28,585 nucleotides of DNA from Plakobranchus ocellatus. Lineage: Eukaryota > Mollusca > Gastropoda > Plakobranchidae. The notes under the pieces were generated by a model that saw nothing but the letters and a program-made list of their open reading frames with translations, made no database searches and had not been told where the DNA came from. This document shows, one piece after another, positions 10,101 to 20,400 of this stretch. Numbering within the stretch: the first letter of the stretch is position 1; each line of letters opens with the position of its first letter. The position numbers and the translations under genes are program-made. The stretch is taken from assembly GCA_019648995.1 (NCBI GenBank), contig BLXT01004580.1, positions 2,389,138-2,417,722 of the forward strand, given 5' to 3'.

Positions 10101-13100
10101 AGGAATCTTGATGTTATTTCAGGCTTAAAAATAAATGGAGAAAATCTTAATAATCTCAAGTATGCAGACAATACAGTTTTAATAGCAGAATCTGGCAAAC
10201 AACTCCAAAAACTTCTAGATACTGTAGTGTTAGAGAGCAAAAGAATGGGCCTGTCTTTGAATGTAAAGAAAACGGAATGTATGGTCATCTCAAAGAAATC
10301 CTCTAACCCCAAGTGCAATCTCGTTAGCAAAGGCGAAAAAATCAAACAAGTTACAAAATTCAAATATCTAGGGTACCTGATAACATCAGATGGCAGATGC
10401 ACAAGTGTAATAAGTAAAAGAATAGCCATGGCTAAAGATACATTCCAAAAAATGAAACCTATACTGGCAAATAGAAACATAAGTATGACAACCAAAATAA
10501 GGGTAATTAAAACATATGTATGGTCAGTGCTTTTGTATGGTAGTGAGTGTTGGACCATAAACAAAGAAATAGAAAAAAAACTAGAAGCAGTTGAGATGTA
10601 GTTTATCAGAAGAATGATGAGGATATCATAAAAAGAAAAAAAGTCAAATGAATTGGTTCTGAAAGAGGCTAATCTTGAGCGATCACTAATTAAAACCATT
10701 AGACAGAGGCAATTAAAGTTTTTAGGCCATATTTGCCGACATAAGGGTTTAGAACACTTAGCAATCACTGGAAAGATCGAAGGCAAACGCAGTAGAGGTA
10801 GACAGAGAATAACTTTTATAGAAAATCTTAAGTCATGGGCAATAGGCAAGGGTAGCAATAACACCTTTATAAGGTTAACTGAGAATAGGTATGAGTGAAG
10901 GAACATGATAGCCAATGTCTGTTCCAGATATGGTACTTGATGATGATGATGATTGCATAAATGGTATTTTCTCAAAGTTGTGGGCAGTGGGTATAAAACG
11001 ATGGCTGTGAGATTGTTTGAGAGATTGCTAAAAGACAGACCACTGATGTTTATGAATTTGTAGACCCAAGAGAGATAACTTTCTACTGAAATTGTTCTTG
11101 ATTTAAATTAATAAAATTTTCGTTCAATTTTTGGCAACATTTAAACAGATTTATATTCTTCCATCTGTTTATAGGAACTCCTAGTTACAGGCAGTGTTGA
11201 GTTAAACCAATTACTGTATAGCATAAAGTCATTCCACTGCAACTAACTTGTGATCTTTTAGTTCTCCCTACTCTTCCCCAGGCTGAAGCAACTAAAAGGT
11301 CATTAGCAGTGCTCACTAGGGTTAGATACTGGTCAGTGGGAGCCTTGCCTGAGCAGAAAATTTACCTGTGCTCACTGTCAGTGTTCTTCTGTTTTAACAT
11401 TTTTGGGTATCTTAAAGCCTTTAAAACTTTGCCTAATGATGCATTACCTTTTGCATTTCAGTATCACACAACGAATGAAATTTTCAATTTTCAAAATAGT
11501 ATTAATTTTTATTGTTTAACATTTAAAATTGTGGGTAGTGAGTATAAAACGATGGTTGTGAGATTGTTTGAGAGATTGCTAAAAGATAGACTGCTGATGT
11601 TTATGAATTTGTAGACTCACAGAGGAACACCTTGCTACTGAAATTCTTCTTGATTTAAATTAACACAATTTTCGTTCAATTTTTGGCAAGACTTAAAAGA
11701 GATCTATGTTCTTCCATCTATTTATAGGAACTCCTTGATACAGGCAGTGTTGGGTTAGAACTGTTACTGTATAGCATATGGTCATTCCTGACAAACAGCA
11801 AATAACTTGTGATCTTTAAGTTCTCCCTACTCTTCCTACTCTACAGCCCAAATTGCTGCACAGAAGCTACTAGAGGTCTGCAAAGTACACTGATTTTGTA
11901 TCATTTTATTCAGCAGAGTTAACTGCCTCTGATCTCACAAGCCCAGTAGTTAGTAATGACCTCCTGATATGCTAATTGCTGTTATCAGTCTCCTGGGGGC
12001 TCAGGCCCACCAGTGCCTGGGCAAGGGAGCAGATCAAAAGGAAAAGATGCTGTTTTTGCTCTATTTAGTTGCCGTGGACACGAGCTTGTTTAGAACCTAC
12101 TTGTGGTGTATCGATTTAAAAGGGAGTTTTAACTCATTTGGATTGGTCTCAAGAGAAATAATGAAAAAATGTACTAGTTTATGTACAAGTGAGTGTGTAT
12201 AGCATAGTAAACTTACATTAGTATTCCAAGCTATTTCAAAATAAATTGATTTCATGGATCCAGTTGAAATGAATTCAGTTTTTAGTACATTAAGGATTAA
12301 CAGTGCCATTATTTGAGGGACTAAAAGGCCAGAGGTATAATACGAATTTTTGTTTTTTTGTTTTTTTTTTTCGTTTTCTTTTTTGCAAAATTGTAACTGT
12401 AGGAAAGGAAATGCATTGAACACATGGTCTTAGTACATTGTTTGGCTATTTTTGCTATTAATATTGAACCAAGAAAAAACTACCAGGAATGATCAAGAAA
12501 ATTGTGCTCTTTACTGAAGTTTGAGAAAATTTTTTTAAAATTACCTAACAATGTAAAAAAGGATAATAATAAACTCACGGCTCGACCTTCCTCTCCCATG
12601 ACAAGAAGGCGTGGATATTTCTGTTCACAGTTCAAAATGAGCTTACATTGCATCAATCTCAGTTGGATAACAGAATTCACATGTTCCTCCACTAAGAAGT
12701 TTTGCTCGTATGTAGGCATCTTTGAGACCTAAAAGTAAAAGATGAAAAAGAGTTACAGTACAACTCAGCTACAATGGGACTCTTTTAGAGTGGCATTTTG
12801 CTTACAATGAGACCATATCATAAGCCCGTTGTTTTTTTCTTATTTATCTACAACGATACTGCCAAACACAAAACAGGACCTCATGATCGAATAAAAAGCA
12901 TAAAAAAATCACACTGTAAGCAATGAAACAGTTAGACACTCACAAATGAGAGAGCATGTTTTTGTAACAGTATCTCTCACTTGATCTTACCATAGGCTGA
13001 TAAGGCTGTTCGCCCAGCCTGCAGGTGCAAATTTTGGCCATCTACAGTAAAGGGTGTGTAATGGGGAGAAGGGGAAGGTCTGGTGCAGCCATTAATGCCT

Positions 13101-16100
13101 CAGAATAGGGAGGTGGGATGGGCATGGGTGGGCCAGCTAGATAAGCCTAGATCTACACAAGTCATCGCACTCTAACAAAGAAAGCCCAGATGATACAATA
13201 AACACATGCAGCTTGCCTTGCACTGTTGTGCCCCTTGAATACCCAAAATTGGACTTGCTTACAACAAGATTTCTAACACTGCCTATCTAGGGCCCCTGGA
13301 AACCAAGCTTGGCTGTATCAACATATACATTTTATTGATATTTTTTTGTTGTTGCTTGGTTAGTGTTCTTTTGCTTTGTTTCNNNNNNNNNNNNNNNNNN
13401 NNNNNNNNNNNNNNNNNNNNNNNNNNNNNNNNNNNNNNTTTTTTTTTTTTTTTTTTAATCTTTTATTGCCATTCTTATTAATTTTGCAACTGCCTTTTTT
13501 CATTCCACTGACTTTTGATTGTTTGCCAGAATGTATATATAGTTGATCCTGAAAATACATAAATATTCCTTCAACCAGATTCTAAATCCATATTGAAAAG
13601 ACTTGTAAAAGCATCCTTTTCAAAGTGTTTTTGATGACTAACATTCACGATAGTTTCAATTTGATTTTGATGGGGATGACTTCACTTGATTGTTGAATGG
13701 ATGGTAAGACTCTTCAAATCTGAAAATAGCCCAAACACTGTATATATATAAAATATGTGTTTGAATCTACGCATGTCACAATTAATTCATACAAAATTAA
13801 TTCAAAATTAATACCTTATTTTTTTCTATGCGTGTGTATGTATATAATCATATGCTACCCAACATTATTGTCAATAAAATATTAAATGACAAACATGATT
13901 TTTATCTTTGCTTTTGCATAGTGTCTCTAAATGTAGACTCAAATATGCAAGCAACTTTTTTTTTTACTTACACTGTCACAAGTCGCCTGTACTGCAGCTT
14001 TCCAAAAGCACCCCTCTTCAAGCTTACAATGAATCAGAATAATTCTGGAGTCTTCCTTATATTGTATGTCTACTCTTGAGTCAATCTCACGTTTCATTTT
14101 GCTAAGGAGCCGGCCCAGAAATAGGTTTTGGCAATGAATAGGCACTGTATGTGGATGCAGCATTGTCTTCAGAGTTTGGCTTTTGGAGAGGTCATTAGGA
14201 TCTAAAAAACTGTCAGGATCATTGTAATTATCATTTGAAATTTTCTGAATATGACCTTTGGTTTCATTGAACACTATTCCTTTTGTATTGTTCAAGAGAT
14301 ATGCTCTGGTCCCTTTTTCATTTGAATTTACATCATGATCTTTTCTGCGTGATTCTTGCATCTGCTCTTTAGCAGGTTTATTTGACTCTAATGGTTTGTT
14401 TGGGGCACATGTTTGCATTATGGAGACCTGATTCTGGATGTGCGCTGACATATTCTCTTTTATTTGAGACTGTTGTATAGTCTCCATCACAGAATCTTTT
14501 ATATCAAAATCACTTGCATCTGGTTCTACAGACATTTTTTCCTCTGACTCTGAAATATTGACGTGATTTATGCACTGCTTGCATTTGATCAGCCTCTCGA
14601 TTTGAGATTCCAATTTCTCTTCAAAACAGGGAAACAAAGGTACAACTGTCAGTTGTTTACCTTCAACTGACCAAAATTCCATACTTGCCCGAAGTGTAGC
14701 ATCTGGTATGGAATAAAAAGGTAATTGCATTATATCAATTCGGAATATTCAGAAAGCTGAGTAATCACCTTCACCCCATTTAAAAAAATGATGGATTTGA
14801 GTGTTATATTAGTCACTATTTCTTGTTCATGCAATTAAGCCTTGAATATATTTTTATACAATCCAAAAACAATGCAAACTATATGAATATTACAATGACT
14901 CCTAGGTCTAGTCTAGTATAATATCTAAATTTGATCCAATCTATAAAAGAAGTCAATTTCATTTAAATCTAGATTTTGTAAAAGGCTCAAGACATAATCT
15001 ACCGGTGAAAGATGAATTTGGATAACTTAATCTAGGGTACCAAAAGCTATGTCTAGTGCCAACAAAGTATAACAAAATATCTTATCGGGCTAGGCCACAA
15101 CAGATAAAATAAATCTGGTTCTAAAATATGCTTCTAAGGTAGATTAAATTTGACCATGGTAAAAACCTTATGGATCATGAAAATTCTAATAAGAATATAG
15201 CTCCAGGAACAAGAGCTCAGTTCACCTTGATCTCGATCCAATATAACTGGGCTTGAACAAAACCCGAATTAGATCAATGTATACAGTAATACAATTGTCA
15301 AATAAACTTGATCTTAATTGAATAAAAATAGATGTTAGAAACTTTTTTCTTAAAATAACTCCAGACCTTTTAAAATGAAAACATAAATGCACATCCAAGT
15401 CCAAGTCCAATGCATAATGTAAGCCAAGGCCTAAATCTAATTCACCATATCTAGCTTGCATGTCATATTGATTAAAGGATAAAACTTTTCCTTGTAAACA
15501 ATGGGTCCATTATTTCAAACTTTCAAATGATGGATCACTTATCTGGGATTTCAAACTCAGTTCTCTTTTTCTTGGATGCTAGAAGGGAAATCACTCACAA
15601 ATAATTTATGCCTAAATGGACAGCAAGTTCTTCGGGGATTTTTAGGCCTGAAGCCAAATTACATGGGACCAGCATCCAAAGAGAGAAAATAATCCTGAAA
15701 AACGGTCGTTAACTGACATAAGGCCAGACTTCCATTTTTTTAAAAATTCACGTCAGATGCAATGACCACAATATTAATGATCTTGGCTGAGAAAAAAAAA
15801 AGTAAGACCACTGAATTCTAGATTTAATTTCATACCGTTTTAAGGCCCTCTGTTAGGCCAGGGCACAGGTGGTGAAGCTCGAATGAAATATGAAAGGCAT
15901 CTTTATATAAAGATCATGGTTGCAAGCATAAAGGTCACAATCCAGATCTGAGGCAAGGTCACTCTTTTCAAGTTACATGTACTTTGCTGTTTGCAAGTGA
16001 GCATTACATGCACATCCCATGAGCTAATCATAAGCATCAATAGCACAGGGTTGGGTTCATTACTACAAGAATATGATGTGCGTGATATAATATCTCAATA

Positions 16101-17392
16101 AAAGAAAGTCACTTGGTTCCCTTTGTACAGCGGGTTGACAAAATTTATGAAATATTGACAGACCATAATTATGTTGCATTGATAATGAATATATTAAAGA
16201 TAATGTTCAATAGCATTTATATCAATAAATAAAATACAAATCTTAGTGCTGTTGATATCAAACTGACCAAAAAAAAAAAAAAAAAGAGAGAGAGACTACG
16301 GCTGTTTCTTCTCTCTTCCAGTGGGGACATTTAGTTTGTGTGCAGGCTTGCTGGTTGACTCTTCTCAGGTTACATTTTTTATGCTTGATACCCTCTCTAA
16401 TTGCTGTGCAGCCGTGTGCACTGAAGCGTTTTCTTCTGCTTAGCCAACTTAAATGGGCTTAAATTTTGAGTTTCATTTGCTTGTTTAATTGCAATTTTCA
16501 AAAGCATTAACATCTAAAAAGTTTTTTTTATGACAAAGCATTTTGTGAAAGACTTCACCCCAGTCAAAGAATTTTTTTTAACATCTTGATGGAAAGTATT
16601 TATTTCAATACATTTTCATAAGCAACTCCATTGTTTTCAACTGTTATAAAATTATTATTGTCTTCTTAAAGTTTTTATAACTTCTCACCCGAACAATCCA
16701 AAGTTTGTCTGAAAACATCACTTTATTCAGCAGAAATAGACAAATTGAATGCAGTTTATCTTGCATGGTTGCCTTAGATAGTTTTCAAGAAATTGCAAAG
16801 TTAAGGGATGCTGTGTGAAAATTTAGACTCCTAGTCTTTCCTTTATACACTTAAAAAGTCTTCAATGCTTCTGTTTTGAATTCATATGCAAATTATTTTG
16901 GCTGTATATGGACACAACCTTCTATTATCCACCAATGAACTTACTTAAGTAAATTAAATAATCTATTATGATCAAAACAGTTTTTTTTTTTTTTTTTAAA
17001 TTTTAGGCAGAAATATCTAAACCTTCTATTATAAAGTATTGAACATATGATACTGCATTTTCTGTCACTTAGAGCACTGACAAAAAAAAAATCTTACTCA
17101 GGGCATTCCCTACATTTTTGTTGAAAAGTCTCAGGTGAAAACGAAAAATAGAACCTTCATTAAATTAACATTCAATCAAAATGTTTTGTTACAAATACCA
17201 CCTATTCAAGAAGATGGGTGTGCCTCGCTTGTAGTAATCTACATCTTTAAAAAAATGTTTCCTGATATTTTAGAATATATCTTGATTTTTATTAAACATT
17301 TTATATTGAAGAATGATTGAAGGATTTTATGAATTCATTTTAACTTATTTTCTAACCTGATATTTACAATGTAGAGCTATTGATTAAAAGAA

Positions 17393-17477
<85 letters not shown>

Positions 17478-20400
17478 GCAGTTTACAGACTTGAAATCAA
17501 TTTTTGATGCTGTTGATCCATATTTATCTATGGCAACTTCAGGAAATTTTCAGTTTCAAAAAGCGAAGATTTTTTCTTATTATGTACAGTTTTCGATTTT
17601 GATTTGATTGTTTTAGAGGCTTACAATGATTTTTCAAATAAATTTATTATCATTTTCATTCGCATTTCACATACATATTTAGACAGACAAAAAAAGTGTG
17701 TTATTTTAAAAGCTATGATGCTGTATTTAGTATTGGATAAAAGAGCTTTTCCAAAAATTTTACCAGGTCTTTGTTAGAAAATTTTAGCATCACTGTGAAA
17801 TGAGTTATTTGGTGTTTGAATTAATTAAAATTATACAACTTTTCAAAAAAATTATCCACCTTTCCTCATGAGTGCGCTCATCCTTAACCAAAGCTCATTA
17901 AGGCCCTGGGAGAACTGGGGGATCGTCTCAAAATAGAAATCTGATACCTATCCCAAACATAACTCAATGTCCCAGAAGAGACAGCTGTGAGGACTTTCTT
18001 TTCCTTGTCCACAAGGACCATTATATCAATGTGATTTTAGTGATAGCTGCCAAGGTAGAGGAATTTATGATTGTTCAAAAAATTTGTGTCTGGGCAAAAC
18101 AGAAAGATGGCAGGTCTGCTTCTTTATGGTAAAATAAATGTTCGTCAAGAGTTTCTCATTTTTCACTCTCAAGCAAACCCAAAGCCTAATTTTCACAATG
18201 AAGGCCTTGCTCTCATCTCCACTGGCCAGCAGTGATTAACAAGAAATTATGAATGGCCAACATGCCTGCTACAGCTGGCAAAGTTGCAGCCACGCAAATA
18301 TGAAAGATTTAAATGAAATTGGATTGGCCAGCATGCCAGCCACAGCCAGAGAACTTGCACGCATGCACATATGAAAGATTTAAATTGAAAGTGCACTGTT
18401 TCTGTTGTTTTTTTTTTTTTAACCTGTACTTACTAAATAATCATAAGTTATGGTTAGGATGTGTTTGTTCGTGGAAAGACTGAGGTAAGACACCCTTTGT
18501 TTTGCTAGGTTATAGGGTGATATGAGCTGTCCACAAGATTTCCCGCCATAACTTGGAACTGACGGCATGTTGACTAGTGACGCTAGACTGAGTACTCACT
18601 CGCTGGCAAGACGCCCTACTAACAAGACCTCGGAGATAAATTCTTTTATTATAGAGCCATATAAAAATCAAAATTAATTTTTGCTGGTAGTAACATAGGG
18701 ACTGGTTCTGCTTAGTCAACATCAGCAATCTTATTCCAGCAGCCTTTTTCCTTGTCAGGGGTAATCTAATTATTGGCGTTTCTAATTATTTTCCCTTTTT
18801 ATAATTTATAGAGAGATCTGGAGGGTCAATCAAGAAAAAGCAGTAAATGCACAAATGTTTCCCTTAATTTACAAACACGATTAAATACTTCCTAGTTATT
18901 TTGCTTTTCATCCCTTTTGTTTCATATATTATGTTCTTGTATGCTAAGAAAATAATGTAACCCATTTTACAAAATAGTAAAGTAAGACAGTCTGTTCTTT
19001 GAACAGGGAACCAAAACACACTCTTTAGGACACCTTAGTCCTAACGCAGACTGCCAAGTTATGGCTTTTTACTTATGGCTTGAAAAACAGCTAAACCAAA
19101 AAGAAATTGAAGAGCTTTCCGTTTTTCCTCTTATTCTTTCTCATTAAACATGCAGTAAACCGAAAACCTTGGCTGCCTTACTATCGCTAAAGCAAAATAA
19201 AACCTACCAGGAAAGCCCAGTCATTGTCTGACTGACACATAAAAAAATCTTTTTTTTTTTTAACCCACCTTGCCTTTTCCTTTCTTTCTCGTATTACTCC
19301 ATGCAAACCCAATACTGTTACCGGCACCTCACACTACTGATGGCCAGGCCTGATGTCTGGCTAGTTCTACTGCACACACCTGCCCATCTCTTCTCTTCCA
19401 CCACTCAGTTACGCAGTGGGACAGTGCCAGACACTCCCTACATGTCTAGGTCCTGTGAGCGCTAAGCTAAGCAAACAATGTTGCATCACGGCCGGTAATA
19501 AAGCCATCTCTGTTGTTGAGACTTTAGTACCGGAAAACATAGGTGATGATTAAATTGTAAAAGTAGAGACTTCAGGACCGGAAAACTTACTAAGACCATG
19601 ATGAAATTGTGAAAGTTTTTTTCTACATCGATAACACTAACAGGTGCAATGACATCTTAACTGAAAAGGAAATAGAAGGAGATAGAGAAATGGATAAAAA
19701 AGAGAGAAAGCTTTGTGGATAGGTGTGTTCATTCACATTGTGGTGTGACGATGGGTGGGATTGATTTAACTTAATATTTCGAAAGCTGATCACTCTCCTT
19801 TATTAATCTTACTCATTTAATGTGCTATGCTTTAACCAAAATAGAAATCTTACTCCCTAGAATTTCGGTTTAAACATGCTCCACTGTATATTGTGTGGAG
19901 CCTGTTCTATTTATTCATGCCTGGCAAGTTACGTGAAGTGTTACTAACTCTACATATTACAGTCTAATTGATGTACAAGTAAAATATTGTGTTTTATCTA
20001 CATATATAAATATATATTATTTTGTATACATTGTTGAAGCGTAGCAAGCTCTATTCAGTTCGCTGAAATTCTTATTAATATCTTAAACTTTTTAACACAG
20101 TTCAAATAATTTCAGCATCTCCTTGATTAATGGAGTGTATATGATAAGGAGAGTATAACAAAAGACTTGTATAACTAACATCAATTTGTGAAAGCCACCT
20201 TACTTATTAAAATTTAATTACATTTGCCACTTATAAAGTAGTTAATCTACTGAGCCCTATCTATTGTCTTTGTAAGTACCATACTGTAAACCTTTCTGCA
20301 TACTGACTGATACTTGATACCCATATGCTTAGTTGCCTAATGCCACCTTGAATTTAAAATTACACTACTATATATATTTATTTATTATTTTTTCGTATCG

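Larger units (their letters stand above)
7737..10951 (+). mobile_element. RTE-type non-LTR retrotransposon, near full length, inactivated, antisense in intron 5
   Basis: About 3.2 kb, a typical RTE length. A leader of some 400 bp is followed by an apurinic-type endonuclease, a reverse transcriptase and a short C-terminal region. The natural stop is at 10938-10940 and the tail is TGATGATGATGATG, as RTE-type elements often end in short repeats. The flanks share ATTGCATAAA at 7727-7736 and 10952-10961, a clean 10-bp target-site duplication that fixes both ends. It lies in the intron between exons B1 and A2 of the host gene, in opposite orientation. Damage: two compensating frameshifts, three in-frame stops and an altered catalytic motif. 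The clade is assigned from motif style, not from a tree. Confidence 0.88.
17478..19074 (-). other. Intron 3 (middle part), AT-rich, with two small repeat structures
   Basis: No exon or RNA gene is seen. It contains the 71-bp duplication (18251-18390) and the TGTTGACTA inverted pair (18568-18721). Confidence 0.5.

Noticed and set aside
9980-10975. 331-codon minus-strand frame
   Set aside because: It is the antisense of the retrotransposon reverse transcriptase, which has clear motifs on the + strand.
13360-13560. Minus-strand frame spanning the N gap
   Set aside because: It exists only because the Ns are read as open.
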